Source: an uncultured Azospirillum sp.
Lineage (GTDB): Bacteria > Pseudomonadota > Alphaproteobacteria > RF32 > CAG-239
Direction: 5' to 3'
DNA length: 64,000 nt
Assembly: GCA_900538765.1 (NCBI GenBank)
Contig: UQAB01000003.1
Span: forward strand, 1-64,000
The translations under genes were made by a program, and so were the position numbers. This document shows, in pieces, positions 52,936 to 60,381 of this stretch (within the stretch, counting starts at the first letter, position 1; every line of letters begins with the position of its first letter). The notes beneath the pieces were generated by a model, which was not told the origin of the DNA, ran no database searches, and saw only the letters and a list, made by a program, of their open reading frames with translations.

Positions 52936-54205
52936 CTTGGCATTTTTCCACCAGCTTTGCATAAACATTAACGTCAACAGGCTTGTCGTCTTTGTAATAT
53001 TTACATTCCGCCGCAAAAATACGCTTGTGGCTTTCATCAATGGCAACCAAATCTATCTCTTCATTTTTGTTCCAGTATGCGCCGATACGAGAAGGAACAA
53101 AATCGATTTCTTTACTTTTGCATAGTTCTGCAAATATATTGCGGCAGATTTCTTCATAAACAAATGCTACGTGATTATCAATAAAATTGGATTTCAGTTT
53201 ATCTTGTACAAAATTCAGATTATCCAGTTCAAGCTCTCCTTTGTAAGGAAAAACAAACATAAACCAAAAGCGGATAAAAATATCTCGAATAAAATATAAT
53301 CCTTTCCGACTTTTTTCCGGATTTTTTTCGGTGGCCGGAACACGTTTTTCAAGTAGGTATAACCCCTGCAAAGTTTCCAGATAGGGACTTAATTTGTTGC
53401 CTTCCGTGGACATTGCCGAAGCTATCTCCGATAGTTTGTGATTATTTTGAGCTATTGCTTTCATAACCGAATAATAGTTTACCGGTTCTTTAACTTCCTT
53501 ATTGAGTAAAAACGCCGGTTCTTCGTACAAAAAGCCGTTTTTATTAAGAATGACGCGGGAGATATTATCCATTAAAGAATTTTTGTTATCAAAGAACTCC
53601 AAATATTTCGGAATGCCGCCGGTTACGGAATAAAGTTCAACCACATCGGAAAAAGACTTATGGTGATAATGTTGTCTGATATCAAAAAAAGGAAGCGGAG
53701 CTAGTCGGATTTGAGATGTACGGCGACCATACAAGGGACTGTTTTCGGCTAAAACCTGTTTCGTCATCATATTAATGTATGAACCGCAGATAATGACCAT
53801 AATATCTTGCTTTGATAAGACTTCATCCCAAGCTTTTTGAAAGATTGAAGTGAAAGCGGGATTTGTATTAACCATGTACTGAAATTCATCAAGAACGAGC
53901 ACTTTGGTATTTTTGCTTGGAACAGCCGCAAACAGCTTGAAGAGTTCAAGCCAATCATCAAAATTAGCCTTGGCGATAAATTCCTGATTAGCAAATTGCG
54001 ATAAACTTAAAGCAAACCGCTTCATACTCTGTGGCTCGGATTCTTCTGTTGCCAAGAAGTATAGGGCGGGCTTGTCTTTAATGAATTCTTGAATTAAAGC
54101 AGTTTTCCCGATACGTCTGCGACCATATATAACAACAAAGGAATGTTTATTATTATATTCTTGCTCTAAATCGCTAAGTTCTTTTTTTCTGCCGATAAAT
54201 TCCAT
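52805..54205 (-). CDS. AAA ATPase of the archaeal-type ATPase/DUF234 family
   Basis: The 466-residue protein starts FIGRKKELSDLEQEY, has Walker A YGRRRIGKTALI (about 27-38), Walker B KVLVLDEFQYM (about 106) and GGIPKYLEFFD, and ends in a DUF234-like domain with a PD-(D/E)XK-looking core: IGAYWNKNEEIDLVAID then FAAECKYY. Such proteins are common in mobile and accessory DNA; roles are unclear, with nuclease or regulatory activity suggested. The E-x-D...ECK pattern here supports a possible nuclease active site, by inference. Confidence 0.85.
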   Translation of the reverse strand: MEFIGRKKELSDLEQEYNNKHSFVVIYGRRRIGKTALIQEFIKDKPALYFLATEESEPQSMKRFALSLSQFANQEFIAKANFDDWLELFKLFAAVPSKNTKVLVLDEFQYMVNTNPAFTSIFQKAWDEVLSKQDIMVIICGSYINMMTKQVLAENSPLYGRRTSQIRLAPLPFFDIRQHYHHKSFSDVVELYSVTGGIPKYLEFFDNKNSLMDNISRVILNKNGFLYEEPAFLLNKEVKEPVNYYSVMKAIAQNNHKLSEIASAMSTEGNKLSPYLETLQGLYLLEKRVPATEKNPEKSRKGLYFIRDIFIRFWFMFVFPYKGELELDNLNFVQDKLKSNFIDNHVAFVYEEICRNIFAELCKSKEIDFVPSRIGAYWNKNEEIDLVAIDESHKRIFAAECKYYKDDKPVDVNVYAKLVEKCQVDDFKGYDLTYGIFSKSGFTKHLRDIVKENKKLILIDECSVVK

Positions 54206-54314
54206 GCCATCACCTGTATAACCGCCTTATTTAATATAATATAGATTAGACTAATTTAAATTATATTGCAAGAGAAATTTTTCAAATATAAAAAATATCA
54301 AACAATGCACATTC

Positions 54315-54427
54315 TTTAACATTTTCTTTGAAATCGGCAGAAAATATAGAGGTCTGAAAATGCTCTCCAAAGCTCGTGTGGCAAAATGTTAAATTTTGTT
54401 CGGATTACAAACTTTGTTTAACATTTT
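54315..54427. repeat. three copies of an 11-bp motif TTTAACATTTT
   Basis: The 255-nt gap upstream of the ATPase gene has TTTAACATTTT at 54315-54325 and 54417-54427 and its exact reverse complement AAAATGTTAAA at 54383-54393. The latter two form an 11-bp inverted repeat with a 23-nt loop. They may be regulatory binding sites or part of a recombination site. Nothing else was seen in the gap. Confidence 0.6.
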
Positions 54428-54460
54428 ATTTTTGTTTGTTAATAAGATACTTAATGGCTA

Positions 54461-55834
54461 CTATTTAATTTTTATCTCTATTCCATAACCATGTCTAGTA
54501 TCTCTATGAGCCGAGTATATTTTTTCTATTCCATTAAATTTTATATAAAAACCAGCTCCTCTATAAGGACCATCTTTTTCAGCACAGGCAAGTCCTACTT
54601 GTGCTATATACCCATTAAACTGTGGCATTCCTGTAATCAGCTTATCTAACTCTTTAGTTACATTACTAAATTTTCCATTTGTTGAATATATTACATATAT
54701 CCAAGACATTTCATTGTTTTCATCCTTAAACCATATCTGTGGATATATACCAATTATGTCGCAATAAGATTCAAATTTCATTTTTTCTTTTCTTATATAG
54801 TCTTTTACTATACCTACAGCCATATTGTTAAATTCATAATCGGACATCATTACTTTTTCATCCGTTGCAACAACCAATGGATTTACCAGTTCATTTGTTC
54901 TTATATCATATAAATTCCATTCATCATTGGGCAATGATAATAATGTTTTCTTGTTCTTTATAGGAAAAATACACGGAATTAAGTTGTGAGTAGTACATTC
55001 TTTGATAAATCTATCTTTTTCTTGTGTCGTCAGATTTTCATTTTTGCTATAACCAACATCAATTAAAACAGAAAATATTTTATTTTTGTAAGCAAATGAC
55101 ATATCGTCAAATTTCGGAAACATTGGCTCAACTCTTATCCAACTAAATCCCTTATGTTTTTTTAATCTCTCTTCTAAAAAACTACCAGTCATATTTCTTG
55201 CTTCCCAATAATCTTCTGTTTTATCAGGTCTATCTAACATATCCAATTTACTGTCATTAGTTGTATCTATTCCATTTACACCAGCTGTTTTTCTTTTCTC
55301 TTTTTCCTTTGTGTTTTCGTTCATATATCTAACCTTTTGCCCAGTAAGACTTTCCATATATTTTTCAATGAAAACTAGAATCAATGTGTTTCTGTTTGCA
55401 GGTTGTCCACTAAATATAGGCATCATTTGTAGCATAAGAATAAATCTCTCGTCTTTGTATATTCTTGCATCAAAGTCTTTATGTTTAATTATTCCTTCTT
55501 TATCAAGCTTATCTATAACTATCGTTAGGATAATAAAGCCTAACTTCATATTATTTTTTTTTAAGAAATTTTCTGTGACATAATACCATAAAAAAGCGTT
55601 GATTGCTTTTTTAGTATATTCTATTTTTAATACCTCTTGTGGCAAATATTTTATGTTGCTATGTACTATTTCAATTAAATCATCTATATAAGTTTCAGCA
55701 ATATTCTTCTCCATTGCAGGGAGCCCCTGCAAATCTTCATACGCCTTTGCAATCCCAGGCATATCATCTGAAGATTTGTTATTCTTAATAACGATTAAAA
55801 TTATTAAAATGCCTACAACAATTAAAATTTCCAT
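54461..55834 (-). CDS. unknown 457-aa membrane-anchored protein
   Basis: No family recognised. An N-terminal membrane helix (MEILIVVGILIILIVIK) is followed by a cytosolic-looking charged protein. In the middle are KIFSVLIDVGYSKNE and HNLIPCIFPIKNKKTLLSL, a beta-rich core that may bind a ligand. The ATG at 55834 was chosen because GAGGAG is 6 nt upstream. It is AT-rich compared with the flanking core genome, consistent with recent transfer. Confidence 0.75.
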   Translation of the reverse strand: MEILIVVGILIILIVIKNNKSSDDMPGIAKAYEDLQGLPAMEKNIAETYIDDLIEIVHSNIKYLPQEVLKIEYTKKAINAFLWYYVTENFLKKNNMKLGFIILTIVIDKLDKEGIIKHKDFDARIYKDERFILMLQMMPIFSGQPANRNTLILVFIEKYMESLTGQKVRYMNENTKEKEKRKTAGVNGIDTTNDSKLDMLDRPDKTEDYWEARNMTGSFLEERLKKHKGFSWIRVEPMFPKFDDMSFAYKNKIFSVLIDVGYSKNENLTTQEKDRFIKECTTHNLIPCIFPIKNKKTLLSLPNDEWNLYDIRTNELVNPLVVATDEKVMMSDYEFNNMAVGIVKDYIRKEKMKFESYCDIIGIYPQIWFKDENNEMSWIYVIYSTNGKFSNVTKELDKLITGMPQFNGYIAQVGLACAEKDGPYRGAGFYIKFNGIEKIYSAHRDTRHGYGIEIKIK

Positions 55835-55909
55835 ATTTAGCTCCTCAATATTTGCCCAAATCTCACATTGAGAGTCTATTATCATTAAATTTTACATTCA
55901 ATATTAATT

Positions 55910-56305
55910 TTATGTGTTTCGCCGCATTCTGTCATTAATCTTAATTTTTTTCAAAATCTTTTTCACTTCCTCTGTCGGAATGTATCTTGTCGGGTCGGTG
56001 TAGGAAAATCTGTGGCAGAAAACTTTACTACGATAGATATAGGCAATGTGGGTGGAGCTGTCTCCATGCGATATTCGGTAATGAATTAAAGGAAAATCTT
56101 TATAAACAAAGCCGTTGTCCCAGAGTTTCATTAGGTTGCCGAGAGTTATTTTATCAATAGCATAGCCGTAATAAGGACATCCGAAGGAATTGATGACAAA
56201 TCCTGTCAGCACAAAATTGGCACAAGGTCTATTTTTCAACCTATGCCGATTGTTATAAATCCATTCGCAATGACTTAAAAACCAAACTCTATCTACTGTT
56301 TTCAT
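55910..56305 (-). CDS. hypothetical 131-aa protein
   Basis: No family recognised. The protein is basic, rich in Tyr, His and Cys (NSFGCPYYGYA, SKVFCHRFSY), with no signal peptide. Proteins of this size lie beside recombinases in many mobile elements, but no specific match is claimed. It is divergent from the small fragment at 56372. Confidence 0.6.
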   Translation of the reverse strand: MKTVDRVWFLSHCEWIYNNRHRLKNRPCANFVLTGFVINSFGCPYYGYAIDKITLGNLMKLWDNGFVYKDFPLIHYRISHGDSSTHIAYIYRSKVFCHRFSYTDPTRYIPTEEVKKILKKIKINDRMRRNT

Positions 56306-56371
56306 CTTAAATCATTAAACTCTCAATCAGAAAAACAAGCTGGAAGAAAATTAATTTCTTATCTTTCAGAA

Positions 56372-56719
56372 TTGTCAGAAGAAGAAAGAGCTAAAACTGT
56401 TGCTGAATACAATGATTATTTAAGAAGAGAAAGACTTACGCAACAAGGAAGACAATTTTCAATAGATAGTCTTCAAGATGATGGTTTTGATTTTCTATGC
56501 GGTTTTTTAAACATAGTAAATGTCTTGTCAAGTATTATTCTAGTGAAAAAAATATCTCAACCCTTTATCAATAAACTTAGAATAAGTAATAAAAAATTTG
56601 ATAAATTTTGTGATTTGTTATTAAGTACTGTAATGAATGATGATGAAAAACAACTATCTTTTCTTAAACGTTTAGATATTGTGGCAAGTATAAAAAGCTC
56701 AATAAATCACACGAGATAA
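56372..56719 (+). CDS. hypothetical 115-aa protein, possibly a gene fragment
   Basis: The frame starts at a TTG without clear ribosome site and is open further upstream through sequence overlapping the opposite gene, so the true 5' end may be lost. The N-terminus (SELSEEERAKTVAEYNDYLRRER) is helical and charged; a hydrophobic helix lies about 47-62. No family recognised. Its end overlaps the resolvase gene by 13 nt. Confidence 0.45.
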   Translation: MSEEERAKTVAEYNDYLRRERLTQQGRQFSIDSLQDDGFDFLCGFLNIVNVLSSIILVKKISQPFINKLRISNKKFDKFCDLLLSTVMNDDEKQLSFLKRLDIVASIKSSINHTR

Positions 56720-57252
56720 TTGTACACGGTACGTCTGGAGATGCCAAATTGTTTGGCGATTTGGGTGATTGGTGTGCGATTGTTAACGAGGGCTTTTATT
56801 TCCTCGACCTGTTGGGCGGTTAGTTTCGGCTGACCGCCTTTATATTTGCCGTGCATTTTTGCAAGGGCAATTCCCTCCCGTTGACGTTCAAGTATAAGGT
56901 TGCGTTCAAGCTCTGCGACAGCTCCCAACATCGTCATCATCATTTTTTGATAAGGGTCTTGTTTATCGGATGCAAAAGTCAATTTCTCTTTGTGAAAAAC
57001 GATTTTAGCCCCTTTACTGGTTATTTCCTCGACTAGATTTAATAAATCCTTTGTGTTGCGGGCTAATCTGTCCATGGAATGAACATTGATAATATCTCCA
57101 GTACGGATATTGAGTAACATAGCCTGCAATTCAGGACGGTCGGTATTTTTACCGCTGACTTTTTCGATATAAGCTCGGTCGCAAGGAACATCTAAAAGCT
57201 GTCGTTCGGTGTTTTGGTCTGTTGTCGACACTCTCTTATAGTTAAAAATCAT
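56707..57252 (-). CDS. serine resolvase/invertase (Tn3/Pin type)
   Basis: The 181-residue site-specific recombinase has the catalytic Ser in NYKRVSTTDQN (about position 9), the DRLARN motif (about 60-65), LILERQREGIALAK, and a C-terminal helix-turn-helix (ITQIAKQFGISRRTVYNYL). All key parts are present, so it looks active. It could resolve co-integrates or invert DNA; it is 0.6 kb from the hsdS remnants, but phase-variable hsdS loci more often use tyrosine recombinases. Confidence 0.92.
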   Translation of the reverse strand: MIFNYKRVSTTDQNTERQLLDVPCDRAYIEKVSGKNTDRPELQAMLLNIRTGDIINVHSMDRLARNTKDLLNLVEEITSKGAKIVFHKEKLTFASDKQDPYQKMMMTMLGAVAELERNLILERQREGIALAKMHGKYKGGQPKLTAQQVEEIKALVNNRTPITQIAKQFGISRRTVYNYLV

Positions 57253-57367
57253 AGCGTTTACTCCTTTGTATGAAATTGATATTTATAACTTTGGTTTACA
57301 CCTGTGCAACAAACCGTATTTTTGATGTAGATTGCACATAAAATCATCTGTGAAAGCACGGTATACT

Positions 57368-57604
57368 TCATTTGCATACCCTCGCTTTAATAACATACAC
57401 GTCATTCTTGCTGATTTGGTGAATTTGGGGAATGTTACGGAGAGGGATTTGTTTTATACTGCCGCTGTCAAGGAGTTTGATTGAACTCCTAACCTTGTCA
57501 ACGGTCGTCCAATGTGAATACTTGCCCTCTAAACCGATTAAAACGGCAGTGTCAGGCATTTCTGAGTATTGTTTAATCTGGTTTATCACTTCATCAACCG
57601 ACAT
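57368..57604 (-). CDS. small hypothetical protein
   Basis: A 78-residue, likely cytosolic protein with a beta-rich middle (TAVLIGLEGKYSHWTTVDKV). No family recognised. A weak purine-rich ribosome site precedes the ATG. It may belong with the resolvase as mobile-element cargo. Confidence 0.5.
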   Translation of the reverse strand: MSVDEVINQIKQYSEMPDTAVLIGLEGKYSHWTTVDKVRSSIKLLDSGSIKQIPLRNIPQIHQISKNDVYVIKARVCK

Positions 57605-57767
57605 TTTCTTTCTTAGAAGAGGACGGGAAACCTTAATTGATAAGCCGAAATCAATTTTTAACTTTTCGCCAATGCAAAAAAGGTAGAAATGAATATTTAG
57701 ATCAATATTACCCTTATTATGCTGATGCTCTCAAGGCATTTTTGTCCATTTTAGCGACAATATTCAA

Positions 57768-58084
57768 CTATAATCTAAAACAGCCAAATTTACCTCCAGA
57801 GAGACTAAAGTTATTCCAACATACTGAATTGTTTTGAATATCAGTGATTCTTAATAATTTAACATAACCAACTGATTTTGCAGATGCCGTATATCCATAA
57901 TGTATTCGTTTTGTTATATTTTCTAATCTGCACCAAGCCCATGAATCCGGTATTTCAAATGGGATCTCATCTGTGATATCATGGACTTCGGAACCTATCT
58001 TCTCATAATGGCGATTATCCTGATATTTTTCTTGAATTTTAAAGAAATATTCTTTAATCTTTTCAATATTTACGCAAAGGAATA
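57768..58084 (-). pseudogene. hsdS: fragment of a type I restriction specificity subunit (hsdS), leftward
   Basis: Reading leftward from 58084, the frame gives IEKIKEYFFKIQEKY, HYEKIGSEVHDITDEIPFEI, PDSWAWCRL and RITDIQNNSVCW, the junction of the conserved helix and the start of a target-recognition domain in HsdS. It has no start codon (a TAG lies at its upstream edge) and stops at 57768, so both ends are lost. A plus-strand ORF over part of it (57637-57837) is discounted. The 483-nt gap between the neighbouring genes holds this fragment and nothing else recognised. Confidence 0.8.
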
Positions 58085-58087
58085 TCT

Positions 58088-58798
58088 ATGGAAAGACCAA
58101 TAATTAACATATATTGTGACGAATCTTGTCATTTACAAAATGACCATCATAAGTCTATGGTTATTGGTGGTATATCGTGTCCAATTAGCAAGGTTAGAGA
58201 TATAACTTCCAAAATCAAATCTATTAAAGAAAGATTCGGTATTCCAAGAAATCAAGAAGTAAAGTGGACAAAGGTTTCTCCGGCAAAAAGAGAGTTCTAT
58301 TCTGAATTAGTAGATTTGTTCATAAGAGAAGACAGTTTACGTTTCAGAGCAGTAAAAGTGCAGGATAAGAATCAACTCAAACATGAGAAATACCATCAAA
58401 CACACAATGAATGGTATTATAAGATGTATTATACAATGTTGACGCACATTCTGAAACCACAAAAAAACTATAATATTTATATAGATATTAAAGACACTAT
58501 CGGTTGCGAAAAGATTCGTAAGCTTCAAGAAATATTAGGACATAAGAAACAAAAAGAGGCTTTGGATATTTTGAAAATTCAGCAGATACATTCACACGAA
58601 TCCGAATTGTTACAGTTTGCAGATATCCTGATTGGAGCGGTTGGATATAAAGACAGATTAAACGAAATAGAGAAGCCAAATCCAGTTAAGCTGTTGTTAT
58701 GCGAAAAGATAGAAAAAGAGTTGCGAGTTGATTTTGATAAGAAATCTCGTTTTGCTGATGAGAAATTCAATTTGCTGATTTGGGAAGGAAGCAAATGA
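58088..58798 (+). CDS. DUF3800 family protein
   Basis: The 236-residue protein shows the DUF3800 hallmarks: an N-terminal NIYCDESCH (acidic residue of an RNase H-like fold), VIGGISCP, VKWTKVSP, and ELLQFADILIGAVGY near the C-terminus. DUF3800 proteins are frequent in phages and defence islands and are thought to be nuclease-like. It sits exactly between the two hsdS remnants. The ATG has AAAGGA upstream and overlaps the next ORF by 4 nt (ATGA). Confidence 0.87.
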   Translation: MERPIINIYCDESCHLQNDHHKSMVIGGISCPISKVRDITSKIKSIKERFGIPRNQEVKWTKVSPAKREFYSELVDLFIREDSLRFRAVKVQDKNQLKHEKYHQTHNEWYYKMYYTMLTHILKPQKNYNIYIDIKDTIGCEKIRKLQEILGHKKQKEALDILKIQQIHSHESELLQFADILIGAVGYKDRLNEIEKPNPVKLLLCEKIEKELRVDFDKKSRFADEKFNLLIWEGSK

Positions 58799-58965
58799 CT
58801 TTAGAACTTCCTGAACTGTTAGAAATTGAATGGGATAACTATCCTGACAGGATTAATGACATATATGATATCTATCTAAACGAAATCTATGAGAAATTAT
58901 CACTCTTTGGAAAGCCTGTCCATTGTCGTATTGTTCCTATAGATATGAAGCAATTGTGTTTTTAG
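58795..58965 (+). CDS. small ORF coupled to the DUF3800 gene, probably truncated
   Basis: A 56-residue product overlapping the end of the DUF3800 gene by ATGA, so translationally coupled. It starts MTLELPELLEIEWDNYPDR. After GKPVHCRIVP the sequence changes to that of a recombinase gene on the other strand (from about 58943), so its natural C-terminus appears to be replaced. Confidence 0.6.
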   Translation: MTLELPELLEIEWDNYPDRINDIYDIYLNEIYEKLSLFGKPVHCRIVPIDMKQLCF

Positions 58966-59008
58966 ATAAATTGCTCTCAATTAAATAATTTTGAAATGTT
59001 TTTTTCAT
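58943..59008 (-). pseudogene. N-terminal remnant of a tyrosine recombinase
   Basis: On the minus strand, GGAG at 59020-59017 precedes an ATG at 59008 and the codons MKKTFQNYLIESNLSKNTIASYL, in two parts MKKTFQNYLI and ESNLSKNTIASYL. This is the start of a phage-integrase core-binding domain (nlSknTiaaY pattern). The frame then meets a TAG, where it joins the DUF3800 unit. Such recombinases switch hsdS genes in phase-variable type I systems. Confidence 0.72.
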
Positions 59009-59084
59009 TTGTTTTTCTCCTATAAAAAGTTAAAAACAAATTTTACAGGAAAAATCTTGTTCAAAACCAACCTTTACAACAATA

Positions 59085-59678
59085 ATTAAAAATCATTATA
59101 CCTACTTTGAACAAATTGGCTCTGAAATTAAAGATATTACAGTCGAAATTCCATTTGATATTCCTGATAGCTGGGAATGGGTTAGGTTGGGACAAATATG
59201 CCAACTAAATCCACGCAATATTGCAGATGACAATATAGAAGTTGGTTTTATACCCATGACTTTAATTTTTGATGGCTTTCAAAATAAACACGCATTTAAT
59301 GTAAAAAAATGGGGCGAAATAAAACAAGGTTTTACACACCTTGCAAATAATGATATTGGTGTTGCAAAAATCACACCTTGTTTTGAAAATCGTAAATCTG
59401 TTATTTTTTCTAATCTACCTAATAAAATAGGTGCAGGAACAACAGAATTACATATAATAAGACCATATTGCAATATCATACCAGAATATATTCTCTTAAT
59501 ATGTAAAACCGAGTATTTTATAATCAATGGTATGAAAAACTTTACTGGAACAGCAGGACAACAAAGAATTTCCTCTCAGTTTGTAAAAGATTTGTTGATA
59601 CCTGTGCCTCCAATTCAAGAACAATATAAAATAGTTCAAAAAATATCAAAAATGTTTGAAATTATAGATATTCTATAA
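59085..59678 (+). pseudogene. hsdS: fragment of a type I restriction specificity subunit (hsdS), rightward
   Basis: The frame gives HYTYFEQIGSEIKDIT, VEIPFDIPDSWEWVRL, then a target-recognition domain (FTGTAGQQRISSQFVKDLLI, PVPPIQEQYKIVQKI) to a natural-looking stop. It is one half of an HsdS protein; the start and other half are missing. It points away from the fragment at 57768-58084, so the two form an inverted pair with related protein but diverged DNA. No hsdM or hsdR is in the window. Confidence 0.83.
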
Positions 59679-59705
59679 CTTGTATTACATTTTCTAATTT
59701 ACTTA

Positions 59706-60380
59706 CTATCTTTCTTTGTTCAGATAATGGGGGTAACGGGATAAGTTATTTTTTTCAAAAATAGTATGCAGTAAACCAAATATCAGTAAACTGGCATCCT
59801 TAAATTGATTCCAAGAAGTATTAATGTATTTTGTTGTCCAGATTGTTTCATCATCTTCTTCAGAAGATATAGCGGTTAATTCTTTTGCGTTATAAAGACT
59901 GTAAGAAGCTTTATCATAAACAGAAAGGCGAATTAAATTTTGAATAATTAGGTATATAACTATGAGGCGTTGTATGTTTTTCTCGATAAATTCATTTAAG
60001 TTTTTATAAGTTACGCCAGATGATAAAGTGTCGTTCCCACCATTTTTGAGATAAAATTTGTATTCTTGATGATAAACTTGATAGATGTTTTTTAATTCAT
60101 AATTTCTGCTAGGGAGAGTTTTTTTATTTCCTAATGTACTTGTAATAAATTTGATTTTATCACCATCATCGCAATAATTTTCTATGCACACATCCATTAG
60201 GTTAAAAGAAACGAGGGCTTTATATTGTTTAAGTTCTTGTTCGTTTGCAGCTGCAATGTATGGTAATATATGAAAGTATAAATTGCTTAACAGTTCTTCT
60301 TTGTTTTCAATGATCGTTTTTTTACTCAATGAGAGATACGGACAGTTAAATTGGTATTTTTCATTGGTGTTGGTATTCAT
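59706..60380 (-). CDS. unknown 224-aa protein coupled to the integrase gene
   Basis: No family recognised. It begins one or two nucleotides before the end of the integrase gene on the same strand, with AAGGAG 7 nt before the ATG, so the two are coupled. The protein is helical, with a hydrophobic helix at about 140-160 (RLIVIYLIIQNLIRL). It may be an integrase accessory protein or an excision factor, but this is inference. Confidence 0.65.
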   Translation of the reverse strand: MNTNTNEKYQFNCPYLSLSKKTIIENKEELLSNLYFHILPYIAAANEQELKQYKALVSFNLMDVCIENYCDDGDKIKFITSTLGNKKTLPSRNYELKNIYQVYHQEYKFYLKNGGNDTLSSGVTYKNLNEFIEKNIQRLIVIYLIIQNLIRLSVYDKASYSLYNAKELTAISSEEDDETIWTTKYINTSWNQFKDASLLIFGLLHTIFEKNNLSRYPHYLNKER

Positions 60381-60381
60381 T

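Noticed and set aside
57637..57837. 66-aa plus-strand ORF
   Set aside because: Its last part is antisense to recognisable hsdS codons and it has no proper start site, so it is treated as unassigned sequence at a rearrangement junction.
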